Shown in pieces: positions 43,831-54,791 of a DNA stretch of 64,000 nucleotides. Each line of letters begins with the position of its first letter. The stretch's first letter is position 1. The notes beneath the pieces are model-generated. The model ran no database searches. It was not told the DNA's origin and saw only the letters and a list, made by a program, of their open reading frames with translations. Location: assembly GCA_963971535.1 (NCBI GenBank), contig OZ020589.1, positions 74,731,811 to 74,795,810 on the forward strand, given 5' to 3'. Both the position numbers and the translations under genes were made by a program. The stretch comes from Notolepis coatsorum (taxonomy: Eukaryota > Chordata > Actinopteri > Aulopiformes > Paralepididae).

Positions 43831-44777
43831 CCCTTTCTCCGCCGGAAACGGCTTACGACGTGTTTCGTGTTCATGCGAATTCTGCCAGATCACGGCGTAC
43901 AACGTTATTCTGATCATATTTCATATTTTCGCCATGGTATTCATATTTCCATCACGGAGGCTGGTCTGATGCTGTCTGAGCCAGCACAACTCTGCAACGC
44001 TTCAATACTGCCACCTGGTGGCTGATCGGCGAGTTGCAACCGGAAGTGGATCTCTTGTGATCCCGGTGCGTCTCCCTATTCCGTCCGGCCACTCGTATAT
44101 CAGGACTTAATACACACACCGTGGATATGGATCGTTGCCATAACTCAATAAACAACATGATTTGGGCGTGTATTCGTATTATACAAACCGGAAATAGATC
44201 GCCTCGATCCCCATCACATAACTGGGATCTGTTTGCTCCAGTATCATCGCCCAACGCTAAGAGGAGGATGCTGTGAGTTTCAGCGTGAGTGTTTATCATT
44301 ATCGATACAAACTGCTCTGATCAATATATCACCCATACTACATGAAGCATCTAACGACTATCACGGAATTATAAACGACCCCCCCCCCCCCCTCCGTTCA
44401 CCCGCACATGATCAGTCATAATGTTTAGGACCATGTACAGTTGACATTTTTAATATAGCGTCGATCGGTATCAAACTGCATTTGATGATCTAATATATGC
44501 ATTTGTGCCTATATCTCACGTTCTGGGAAATACTGCAGAAAACGATAAAAACATATTTATACTCTAGACGGTATTTTCATATGAATGTGTGAATGAAAAA
44601 GTAAAACGTTCCTACATCCTGAACGATAGATAATCGATATTGAATGGGCCATAGTAATGTCAATTTAGCAATACAATTTAAAAAGTTATAGCCCTGCAAA
44701 GAAGGTGAACATCTCCATAGACTTACAGTGCTGGCAGAGATCAAACAGCGATGGATATAAGCGTGGCAGAGAATGTG
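43831..44777. mobile_element. TTAA-flanked element B1
   Basis: Ends CCCTTTCTCCGCC and GGCAGAGAATGTG (complement CACATTCTCTGCC) are flanked by TTAA at 43827-43830 and 44778-44781. 947 bp without coding. A poly-C stretch at 44378-44392. Confidence 0.7.
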
Positions 44778-44878
44778 TTAAGAACAAAGCAGTAAATAAA
44801 TTATTATAAGTAAAGTGCAAGACAGGACAGAACAGTGAGACAACAATAGACTGTAAAAAGTGCAGAATCAGATATTAA

Positions 44879-45798
44879 CACTTTGAGTGCCAATATATTT
44901 TCCCGTCTTTGTACTTAGTGTGCAGGTGCTGTAAAGTATAGGGAATTTCAATGTGCGTTGCGGTCTTTGCAGGGCTATATCTATATTCTATATTATAGCT
45001 ATGGAGACAATACTATGGCTCATTTGACATTAACAATCCATCGTTCAACATGTGAAAAAGAATAAATGTGTTCATGTATACGTTTGCGTGTTATATCGTG
45101 GTGAATATTGGATAGTTTCAGAGTGATCCTGGCTAATTCCTGAAAACGGTGCTATGGAGCAATACGTGCATTTTGCTAAAAGCGTTGGCGTTGCTCGCCT
45201 GTACACGCTACTATTTCCAATTCAAAGGTATATAATAGGTATTATGTTTCATCATGAATGCATGGAAGGGGGGGGGGGGGGCGTTTTTTTAATGCTTTGA
45301 TCGCCAGTAACGGCATTCGTTTTAAATACTACATGCGTTGATCGGCCGGATCGATATGAAATCATTGTAGGATCAAGGTGGAATTGATGTCATATAGTCC
45401 TTACCTTTACTAGGAGGTATCCCAAAAAGAATATTCCAATTGTCTGATCCCGATTTCCAGTATTGGTGTCCATTGGGTCCCCGACATAATCCGGCACAAC
45501 ACCTATCGAGGGGCATTGGACGTGTTTCAATGTGATCAGGTGAACCGCTAGACTTGCCTGAAGCAAAATACTGCGCCCGGAGGGAATTGGATGTAACACC
45601 TAGTGTGAAAAAAGGTTTCAAAGGGTGGGCGATACTGCCACCTAGCAGGATGTGGCCGGTATTGCGCTTTTGGGATTTCAGAATGATTTCCTATGGTAAC
45701 ACGAGGTCCGTGAAGATATAATGAATAAAAAAATCGAATAAAAGAAAAAACGACCAAAACCCGAGAAATCTTGGGTCTGGCACTCAACGCATGGCGAG
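44879..45798. mobile_element. TTAA-flanked element B2
   Basis: Left end CACTTTGAGTGCC and right end GGCACTCAACGC..GAG share inverted GAGTGCCA words and are flanked by TTAA at 44875-44878 and 45799-45802. The right half is homologous to element A (27.9-28.3 kb). Confidence 0.68.
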
Positions 45799-45903
45799 TT
45801 AACCCCCCAGCACCGCCCACAGCCCAAATGGAATGATAAAAAGAAAAGTCAGGTCGAGGTCAGCCCTAGTTCATTTATAGTTTGAAAACCGTAGAGGCTG
45901 AGT

Positions 45904-46709
45904 CAGGGTTAGAAATAAACATTTTTTTTCAAGGGCTTTTTTTGCCCCCCTTAATTGATTTTCGGGTATTTTTTTTTGTATTTCGGGGGCACTGAATTTT
46001 TATGATAAACGGTAGGGGTGGGACGGTTCACAAAATGGACGGTTTGGTTCGTATCACGATTTTGGGGTCACGGTTTTCAGTTCGATATACATACATTTTT
46101 ATTAAAAAAAAATTTAACACTCAAATCTAAACATGCTTCTCATTTATTAAAAATAAAATAAAAGGTTTACAGTGTTTACAGCCTTAAATAATGTTTGGCA
46201 CACAAAGACCGAACTGACTGAAAAATATATTGTCAAAGTATTAACTTAGTGCAAACAAACAATATGCTCAGCCAGCACTAGACTTTCCTTTCTTTAATAT
46301 AAACACACCAAAAACAATGTCAACCATGTTTAAATTCCCTGATTGTCAGTTCTTAATGGAAAGATTCGTTTTCTGCTTGAAATTATTATGTTTCTGTCTA
46401 CATTTATTTAGACTAACATTATTTAAATATTGAGTGCAACTGTGGTGGATTACGTAATTCGGTGAGTTGGAACTATCTATGGGTTGGCGCGGGTCCCCAC
46501 GGACATTTTAGCGTGAAAAAAAAATGAATTTTTTTATTTGCGCGTCATCTGAACCGTACGATACACAGACGCTCCATTACCGGATAAATATATATATATA
46601 ATTAGTAAACTGTCGGGGGCATTAAGTGCCCCCCTTAACTGATTTTCGAGGGCATTTTGTCCATTTTCAAGGGCATTATGCCCCAAGCCCCCGTTAATTT
46701 CGAACCCTG
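45904..46709. mobile_element. hAT MITE with 8-bp target duplication
   Basis: CAGGGTTAGAAAT and ATTTCGAACCCTG are flanked by GGCTGAGT at 45896-45903 and 46710-46717. A further hAT-like left end (TAGGGGTGGGACGGTTC, 46012) sits inside without a matching partner. Confidence 0.88.
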
Positions 46710-46935
46710 GGCTGAGTACTTTATTATCTAAAGATGGTAAGTTAGAGTGTTATGTTCATTTATAGTTTAAAAAAAGTAGAGGCTGAATACTTTATTATCT
46801 AAATATGGTAAGTTAGAGTGTTATGTTCATTCATAGTTTAAAAACAGTAGAGGCTGAGTACTTTATTATCTAAAGGTGGTAAGTTGGAGTGTTGTGTTCT
46901 TTCACAGTTTAAAAACAGTAGAGGCTGAGTACTTT

Positions 46936-47444
46936 TGGATGATGTATCACATTCACACCACAAGGGATTTGGATTGACGTTTGGTGTTTTTTGGTGTTTT
47001 ATGCTCCTGCATACCTGGTTAAACTCCAGGGACATTCTCGATGAAAGCATTTGACAAAGCGAAAGTAACCGAACACATGTACAGGTAGTCGGACATCCCA
47101 TGGTTTCACCCAGACTGTCCCTGGAGACTTCTAGAACCAAAACGTCATCATTGTTTACAAACAGAACAGTGTCTATGCGCAAATCAGTTTGCTTTGCTTA
47201 TAAAAAAAACACACATATATACTGTATATATATATATATATATATTTGAGCATGTTATCATTTATAGTTATATAGATTGCTCTATTTTTTCATAATAATC
47301 ACTTTGATTTTGAAATATAGCCTATCCAAATCTTAATTCCGATTGGGAGTAATTTATTAAGCTCCGTTTGACTTCTGGACTTTTGGGTCAATTGTTTTTT
47401 AGTTGTTTTACTGTGCCATTACGTGTTTTGTGAGGCTCTGAAAT
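46936..47444. other. No feature recognised
   Basis: A short (TA)n at 47224-47246. No gene or paired repeat seen. Confidence 0.45.
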
Positions 47445-47638
47445 GGTTCTATGACCACACATTCACCTCCCGGACCCCCTCCCCACAGGAACAGGTTCTA
47501 TGACCACACATTCACCTCCCGGACCCCCTCCCCACAGGAACAGGTTCTCTGACCACACATTCACCTCCGGGACCCCCTCCCCACAGGAACAGGTTCTCTG
47601 ACCACATTCACCTCCAGGACCCCCTCCCCACAGGAACA
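47445..47638. repeat. 49-bp tandem repeat, four copies
   Basis: GGTTCT(A/C)TGACCACA..CCCCCTCCCCACAGGAACA starts at 47445, 47494, 47543 and 47592, exactly 49 bp apart, with a 4-bp loss in the last copy. Confidence 0.95.
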
Positions 47639-47983
47639 ATAACAGAGTAAATTAGCCTGGAAAGCCCCCCGGTAATGAGAGAAACCTGTGGACAGAACCA
47701 GCAATGAATAAAGATATGACTTGGATGACAGAATGCTATTACTGTATATGATGGAGCTGAGAGTGATTTGGAGAGATTGGAGCTTAAAGCAGAGCGTGCT
47801 GCTGTATCGGTTGAATGTCAAAGGTACAATTACCATGTATTTCTCTTTCCTAACCTCCCTTTTTAAGGGTTGAAACCAACTGCAGAGACAGTGACAGAGC
47901 AGTAGGCTGCAGGGCTCTACTCACCTCGAGAACCCTCTCCCCACGGGACTAACAAAGCGAAACCAGCCAAGTGCTTGGAGAAC

Positions 47984-48026
<43 letters not shown>

Positions 48027-48326
48027 GGAAGGAAAGAGAATGACAGGTTGAAGAGGGATTAATAGCACTCTAGATTGGAGCAGATAAGGGACAGCTATGG
48101 TTAGGTCCTGAAAATAGAATATCCAGAAATGTTTCCCCTCCTACTTTTTCTCCTGTTGTATACGCTTTCCAAGACAGTGACTCAGTTTTCCTCTTTGACT
48201 ATATGGGTCAATATTGCTGTAGGGTGCCTTTTGGTGTACTGTACATGAATAATTAATTTGCCACTTAACTTAAAGGAAGTTTTGAGGTGATGCATGAAAT
48301 CACTTCGCCCAGGCAGCAGTGGTTCT
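47639..48326. repeat. Old duplication and (GA)n
   Basis: The block at 47610-47690 (ACCTCC..CCCCTCCCCACAGGAAC, AATTAGCCTGGAAAGCCCC, GAGAAACCTGTGGA) is echoed at 47923-48035 (ACCTCGAGAACCCTCTCCCC, ACCAGCCAAGTGCTTGGAG, AGAGACCTGTGGA), about 310 bp away. (GA)14 lies at 47993-48021 in the second copy. The rest is unassigned. Confidence 0.6.
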
Positions 48327-50256
48327 GCCAGTATCACCTCGTCACCTGTGTTCGTGAAGTTTCTGCGTTGTGTTTATCTCTTACTCCGAAGTCGACCTTC
48401 TCATACTGGCTGTACAACTGTTTCATCCCTGTTAATGCCATCCGACTCAAAGATAATTAACGAGACACGGGAAGCAGGATACCTCTCCTGGTGTTGATTA
48501 GGGATGTCCCGATCCGATCACGTGATCGGAATCGGCGTCGATCACGTGCTTTTCAGAGGATCGGGGATCGGGAAAACATAATAATAAAAATCGGCAGTCA
48601 AAAAAAGAAAAATTTTATTCAACAAACATGACCATGTCCACGTCTTAAACTCATACGGAGGCCTTAGTTTTGGTTTTAAATTACATATAATATATCATCT
48701 TTAATGTATTTATTGTCACACAGAGCAGAATAATTGTCCACAACAATCACATTCCCCTTTAATTTTCACCGTTGCAACAAACACCCCTTTAATTTAGACG
48801 CTACGCGCTACACGCTACACGCTCCACATCACAACAACAGTACAACACGTCGCTCCCGAAACACGGTTAATATCCACTGACTTGAGCAGCTAGACTTAAT
48901 GTCAGAGGTTTGGAACTAAGCATTTTAAAATAGAAAGTCAAGCCAGTTGCAATGTTTGCAAGGACAGGCTGGAGGCGAAGTTTTCAGACAAACTTTTCAC
49001 CTGGAGGATAACGTTACGTGACTGAGGATTATCGTCGGCGTTTCAGACCAGAATGGACCATTACGTAAGTCGAACACTGAATGTATACTAATGTGCAAAC
49101 ATATATTGAAACTTTTAATATTTCTCATATGAAGCAGAAGCACATTTCTCAGGGTGAATGTAATAACAAACGCCTCCGCGCTCGCGCCCCCGGACTATAG
49201 GCAACAGATGGGCTTGTCTCGCTCTGCCAGTTTCTGACAAAAATGCGTCAAAATTTATTACTAATGTGAAAGATCGGATCGGAAACGATCGGATCGATAG
49301 ATATTTAAAATCACATGATCAGGATCGGATCGGAAGCAAAAAAAGGCAATCGGGACATCCCTAGTGTTGATGTTTATTCTCATAAACATACTCTGCACAA
49401 GATGGAAACACAGTTCTGTAATGTCCTTGAACAGTCTTTGAAGAAAAACTAAATTCATTATTCTCCACCGTCTCTTCTCTCATTAGTCCAATGGTTCTGA
49501 GGCCTCGTCGTAGCCAACAACCATTCCCTGTTAGCCGAAGCTAGCGATGATGTGGCACTTCCCCTCCCCCACCCAGCGAGGGTGAGGAGGGATTTCAAAG
49601 TCTCTGATCAGCGCGTCTGCTCGATTCCACGTTGTGCCTTAATCTAACTTACCCCGGAAGGAACTCACATCTCATAACGTCTCCCCCTAGCAACGGGCCC
49701 CGCCCCCTCTTCTCGTTACTACGTGACACGCTACCATGGCAACGGCTGGTCACCTTTAACACACTAAACGTCCGTTTCTATCTATGTCAAACTCTCCCCG
49801 TAGCTCTGACCAAACACACCCCACTAGTGCATATCATTGTTTTTGTTAACAACCTGCCAACCTCGGAGCCCATCGTTCTATGTAACGAGAAGAGGGGGCG
49901 GGCCCGTTGCTAGGGGGAGACGTTATGGAATGGTTGTTGGCTACAACGAGGCCTCAGAACCATTGGACTAATGAGAGAAGAGACGGTGGAGAATAATGAA
50001 TTTAGTTTTTCTTCAAAGACTGTTCAAGGACATTACAGAACTGTGTTTCCATCTTGTGCAGAGTATGTTTATGAGAATAAACATCAACACGAGGAGAGGT
50101 ATCCTGCTTCCCGTATCTCGTTAATTATCTTTTTGAGTTGGATGGCATTAACGGGGATGAAACAGTTGTACAGCCAGTATGAGAAGGTCGACTTCGGAGT
50201 AAGAGATAAACACAACGCAGAAACTTCACGAACACAGGTGACGAGGTGATACTGGC
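48327..50256. repeat. Large imperfect palindrome, about 380-bp arms
   Basis: The right arm 49880-50256 is the reverse complement of a left arm made of 48327-48498, 49372-49536 and 49674-49720. The left arm is interrupted by the hAT at 48499-49363 and by about 137 extra bases (49537-49673). The spacer is 49721-49879. Arms begin GCCAGTATCACCTCGTCACC. It may be a fold-back element or a segmental inverted duplication. Confidence 0.88.
48499..49363. mobile_element. hAT MITE with 8-bp target duplication
   Basis: TAGGGATGTCCCGATCCGAT and the complement ending CGGGACATCCCTA are flanked by GTGTTGAT at 48491-48498 and 49364-49371. Removing it restores the palindrome's left arm, so it is younger than the palindrome. 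Confidence 0.94.
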
Positions 50257-50389
50257 TGATTATGACCGAAATCTATCAATATATAGAGTATATCTGCTTA
50301 AAAAACTGCTTAAAAAATTTAAATGTAAATTATTTTTCTTTCTCCATGTGGTAAATACACAGGTCACAACATGTTCACAGGAAAGAGTG

Positions 50390-50578
50390 TATTTCGTGAC
50401 TGTTGGGAAATAGTCTACACTGGCACACCTACTTCCAGTGAATGACGCTAAGCTAGGCTAACGGTGTGGCTGTTCCCTAAGCCTAATGCATACAGAGAAG
50501 AAAATGGTATGTATCTGCTTGTCTAACTCCTGGGTAGATGACAAATAAGCTAACTTCCCCAAAAGTTGGTGCGTTCCA
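50390..50578. mobile_element. Fragment of the long-armed MITE family
   Basis: CTTCCAGTGAATGACGCTAAGCTAGGCTAACGG and ACAGAGAAGAAAATGGTATG echo the arm of the MITE at 11.92-12.49 kb (split here for length: ACTTCCAGTGATGAAGCTAA in that copy). Diverged and without a certain left end. Confidence 0.5.
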
Positions 50579-50582
50579 TTAA

Positions 50583-50850
50583 CTCATTGGGCGCCATACC
50601 AGAGTATAGTCGGGGTTTCGCCGCCATGCGTTGAGTGCCAAAACCTGAGTATACTCTGGTTTTGATCCTTTGATCTTTTTCCTTTGATCCCCGTTCTATA
50701 CGGCCAGCCGGAGCCCTCTAGGTCTCCCTGGCTCATCTGCCTACGTTAGAATTGCAATGACAATCGAATCTCACCAGATGGCAGTATCGTCTACCTTTTG
50801 AACTGGAATAGTTTGGTGTGGATACACCTTTAAAAAAGATTATTGCAAGG
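50583..50850. mobile_element. TTAA-family element end (related to element A)
   Basis: After TTAA at 50579-50582 comes CTCATTGGGCGCCATACC, then CGCCATGCGTTGAGTGCCA, matching the A and B2 right ends in reverse complement. An AGATGGCAGTATCGTC word also recurs in B2. The other end is not visible. Confidence 0.6.
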
Positions 50851-51697
50851 GCTCCTCCTCCTCAGTTTTTTTTTTTATTAATTCTGTTTAAACCAATGGG
50901 GTTTTTCTTCACAGTTGCAGATAAAGATTAGGCTACACTAATATTATAGTATTAAAAGAAACTGATATAGTTATATTCATTAAAGAAAGTTGATTTAATT
51001 GGGCTGGGGCTTCTCCCTGGGCTGGGTCTGGGTCTGGAAAGTTGATTTAATTAAAAAAAAGACAAATTTAATTAGATTAATCACTTTATTCAAATTGAGG
51101 ATTTAGTTTGAGGATATTTATAGAAAAAATAAGTTTAAAAAAAAGTATCCTTTTTATATATTTTTTTAATTTAAATTTTATTTTATTAAAACCGAAGATT
51201 CGAACGTTCGTTCGGAAAAACCCTGACGAAGTTCGAATCCCAAAAACAGGCTTCGGGAACAGCCTTAGTTAAGATACCACAAAAGGAACTGTACAATTCC
51301 TGTACAATTCCTGACAAGAGTCCAAGTCTGTCGACAAAGAACAGTGAATTGACTAATCTGTAACCAACCGCGAAATTCACCGGCTAAAACATCCAATTGT
51401 GCCTCGAAACTAACCATACCATTCGTAACAACAATATCGAGTTAACATTAATCATTTGTTAACATTCAAGTCTTATTCGGAATATATATACAACATAATA
51501 ATACATAAAGTGCTGCACTTAAACAGACAACGTACCTTTCAGTTTTGCGCGGACTGAATCCAAACCGGAAAGTTAAACTCTAGACAGTGCGATATCCAAG
51601 TGAACCGGAAGGCAAAGCTCTTGACAGTGAACTCTCTTAAAGTGACGGTTCATGTAATGAGTGTTCGGTATAAAGAAATTATAAAACAAATGCAAAA
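50851..51697. other. AT-rich, partly 3' region of gypsy element 2
   Basis: 50870-51180 is AT-rich with T and A runs. From about 51190 to 51697 the sequence is continuous with 59404-59754 once the hAT is removed, so it may include the 3' UTR or LTR of gypsy element 2. I cannot define an LTR because its partner is not in view. Confidence 0.4.
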
Positions 51698-52043
51698 CAG
51701 TATTCTAGGGCTGTGTGATTAATCGTAAAAAGACCGTGATCTCGATTCATAGACCTATGCGATCTCATTTCTGACGGCGATTCTGATGTATTTGCATTTG
51801 CGTCACAATGGAGATCAATTGCATTAAAAACACTTGCTCCTATTATCCTCTCTTCCTCACTCACACAGCGCTCACTGCCGCTGCCCTCCCCACAATGCAT
51901 CTCCCCCAGGCTACTCAGCTGAGTAAACAGCTGAGCTCACACATAACACGGCACGTGTCGAACGAGCAAGACAAAACATTTTCAAGCTAAAGAAAAAAGA
52001 AAGAAATTAGCGACACTGAAGAAAATCCCGGTGGTGAGGGAGA

Positions 52044-52283
52044 GTGATGTATCCACTACTGTTCTTATACCGAAAAAAGGAGCACATTCCAGTGTATGGA
52101 ACTTTTTCGGGTTTAATTAAACCCGACGATGATGTACAAGGAGGAGTCCTACTTTGCAAGCAATGCTTTGGCACCATCGCAGCAACGCAAGGTAACACGA
52201 CCAACCTCTACAACCACAATGTCACCATAAAGTCGAATATGATTTAGCAGTGAAGGACAACCACATCACAAAATCCCAGCCGT
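52044..52283 (+). pseudogene. hAT transposase zBED finger remnant
   Basis: Across two frames: SVWNFFG or GTFSG, DDDVQGGVLLCKQCFGTI and GNTTNLYNHN. The C-x2-C, TTNL and H spacing is the BED finger of hAT transposases. Frameshifted, and it ends where the L1 inserted. Confidence 0.78.
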
Positions 52284-52457
52284 GGACTTCCGGTTTGAAC
52301 GCAATGTGAAGCGATACGCGTTTGGTTACAGCTCCGCTCCCGTCAACGTTAATTTCGTTTAAAAACCTTATTTGAACAATACCAAAAGAGATGAAACCAC
52401 ATTGTATGTATTGATAAGACCTTCTACTAACTATATCAAAAGACATAAAGACTCAAC

Positions 52458-53633
52458 ATGGATATTAAGGATAAGAAAAAGGGTGGAAAGAGATTCGGCA
52501 CAGATACTCCAACGGCGGCGATTTTGACACGGTCAAAAAATACAACAGGCGAGGCAGCGGCGGTACCGTTGTTGACTAGCCCCGATGGGGGGACTATAGT
52601 GGAGAATATACCGGGACCAACGACGACTGGCCCCGAGAGGGAGACAGCAGTTGACAACACAACGGTAACAACGTGTAAAAATACCGTAAGAGATAAAGCA
52701 GGGGAATTTGAGAAGATAATCTCCAACAAACCCATCGGGTCCATCATTGCACCCACAACATCAACTGACACAAGCAGTGCAATTTCACAACCAGACTTCA
52801 ACTCTCTGACTATCCTGATGAAGGAACAGATGGTCGCTTTCAAATTACACATCGAGGAACTCAAAGATGAATTCAAAGCACACGTCGATGCTAAATTCGA
52901 AGAGGTTATGGAAGCAGCCGCTGCACAGGCCGGGCGAATCACGGCAGTGGAGAATACGGTGATAGAAATTACACAGATGGTCCAAGAGAACGAGAAGAAC
53001 GTCAACGATGGATTAACAGAGTTATCGAAGGAGATAAAACAGGTGGAAGAAGAGTGTCGGAAGAAAATACAAGAAGTCGAAGAGGAAGCAAGGGAGAGGC
53101 AGCTCGAGACCCAACGTTACTACAGGCGAAATAATATCCGCATTGTGGGACTGGATGAATCAGTCAATTGCACAGACGACAGCTTTCCAACAGTGTTAGT
53201 AGATATTTTAGGTAATAACACCCTTCCCACAGCGCCGACAGTGGACCAATGTTACAGAGTCGGTACACGAGGCCAAAGAGTTAACGGTCCGAGAGTTATC
53301 ATTGTTACCCTGCGCAAGACGGTAATAAGAGACGCCATCATTAGAGGAGCGCGCAATCAAAGGGGGAAACTGAAATATGGTGAAAATTCAATATCTATCT
53401 ACGAAGATCTATGCAAGGAGGCCATCGCTCAGCGTTTCCCCTACAAGGATGTGATGCAGAGAATGTTTAAGAGTAGTCTCAGGCCAATCCTTAACTACCC
53501 GGCACTATTATCGATCTTGGGAAAAGACGATATTAGGCAGGGAATACGCACGCCTAAAGCCGCCGAAGATTACATGAAGCAACATGGATCTGGTCCCCCC
53601 GGGCAGGACGCAACACTGGCTCAGAACAGATAA
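52458..53633 (+). CDS. L1 ORF1 protein (RNA-binding, coiled coil)
   Basis: 391 aa, uninterrupted. The N-terminal 110 residues are Thr/Pro-rich and low complexity. A coiled coil spans roughly residues 115-225 (EEVMEAAAAQAGRITAVENT, EKNVNDGLTELSKEIKQVEE). An RRM-like region follows (NNIRIVGLDESVN, NGPRVIIVTLRKTVIRDAII), then a C-terminal domain (ISIYEDLCKEAIAQRF). This is the standard L1 ORF1p order; the protein trimerises and coats the L1 RNA. ATG at 52458 follows the 5' UTR directly. Confidence 0.88.
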   Translation: MDIKDKKKGGKRFGTDTPTAAILTRSKNTTGEAAAVPLLTSPDGGTIVENIPGPTTTGPERETAVDNTTVTTCKNTVRDKAGEFEKIISNKPIGSIIAPTTSTDTSSAISQPDFNSLTILMKEQMVAFKLHIEELKDEFKAHVDAKFEEVMEAAAAQAGRITAVENTVIEITQMVQENEKNVNDGLTELSKEIKQVEEECRKKIQEVEEEARERQLETQRYYRRNNIRIVGLDESVNCTDDSFPTVLVDILGNNTLPTAPTVDQCYRVGTRGQRVNGPRVIIVTLRKTVIRDAIIRGARNQRGKLKYGENSISIYEDLCKEAIAQRFPYKDVMQRMFKSSLRPILNYPALLSILGKDDIRQGIRTPKAAEDYMKQHGSGPPGQDATLAQNR

Positions 53634-54791
53634 GCCTATTCATCTCTCTCTTTCTCTTTGTATTTTAGTAATTTTATTAGAATGACTTTACCACAGCTCA
53701 ACAAAAGTAACAGATGATATGCACGCTGACAACAATAAGGCACAAGATGTTTAATATGGCTCGTAAGGCATTATATTTACAGTATTCTGGTCTCTGTGGA
53801 GACAATAATCCAACATTGACATTATGAACATTCTGGAACATTCTGGGCTCCTCTCTCGACTGCTCAGGGACACAAAGGAATATCCCGGAAAATACTAGTA
53901 GGTCATGACCCCTGGGTAGGAAGATCATTCTGGAACATAACAGCAGTGTTTACATATTTACCAGGGTATTCTACAACCTTCTAGAATATAATGCACCCCT
54001 TCAACGAAGGCCTGTAAATTTAACATTAACATCCGGTGCGAATAAGCATATGATCTAAGAACTGAAGTTTAATTAGGCTTTAATAAGGCTTAAAAAAAAA
54101 AAAAAAAAAAGATATTAGCCACATCTAAATGTATAAGCACGACACGATTATTCGAATATTTTAAATAATTACTCCACTGATTTAGAGATTTGCACAATGT
54201 AGCTCTAAAAGTCTCTGTTTTTCTCTTTTTTCTCTTTACTCAATTTTATTTTCTCTGTTTTTCTCTGATGAGTTTTATTTTAGTTCTCACTCCTTTTTTT
54301 ATTTTTATCTTTCATTGTTATTTTTTTTCATTTTAAGGTGTTAGTATTTATCTCCACTCTTTTCCTTTTTTCTGATGTTTCCTACATAAGTTAGTAGAAG
54401 GTTCAAATGAATATATCAACGAAGGTATATTTTTCATTTTTCACACTATTGTTAGTACATTAATGGGAAGGCGCAAGACCAAAAGCGACATTCTATTGAA
54501 TTAGAATGAAAGTTTTAGATCCTATGGCAATTAGCATAGGAAGAGTAGGATTACAAAGCTCCATTTGGGTAATCCGGTGGCCTAAGGGAGGGAGTCATAC
54601 GTGTAGGATGTGTCTATGGGACACAATCCTGTATGACTCTCGGTGGGAGGGGGGGAAAGGGGATTTTTATTTGTATATATGTATGTTTTTAAGCTCGGCT
54701 CTCAACGGGACCTCACTAGTTGGATGTATATCTATTGTAGCCTCGCACTCCAGAAGCATTACCAACAACTACACAACAACATGTATAGATT
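53634..54791. promoter_or_regulatory. L1 inter-ORF spacer with a heat-shock-element cluster
   Basis: A long 1.16-kb spacer. At 53826-53843 GAA-CA-TTC-TG-GAA-CA-TTC gives four perfectly spaced alternating pentamers, the HSF-binding pattern. Further TTCnnGAA sites lie at 53928-53935 and 53979-53986 (TTCTAGAA, with another TTC ten bases before). 53685-54000 differs in composition from the T-rich sequence after it and could be an insertion. Function is inferred from motif spacing only. Confidence 0.5.

Larger units (their letters stand above)
43648..45868. mobile_element. hAT element hosting two TTAA elements
   Basis: TAGGCCTGTCCCCGAC at the left and GTCGAGGTCAGCCCTA-like complement at the right are flanked by GTTCATTT at 43640-43647 and 45869-45876. 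Removing the nested TTAA elements leaves about 350 bp of hAT plus a CAGATT-repeat/LINE-tail-like stretch (43738-43826). No transposase. Confidence 0.82.
43612..46935. repeat. 71-bp tandem repeat interrupted by two hAT elements
   Basis: GGTAAGTT.GAGTGTT.TGTTC recurs at 46736, 46807 and 46878 (71-bp period), each followed by AAAACAGTAGAGGCTGAGTAC. A first unit starts at about 43612 and is completed only by joining 43612-43647, 45877-45903 and 46718 onward. So roughly four units exist and one is interrupted twice. Confidence 0.88.

Noticed and set aside
49971-50249. 92-codon frame that looked gene-like
   Set aside because: It is the right arm of the palindrome, and the equivalent left-arm frame is different; no domain is recognisable.
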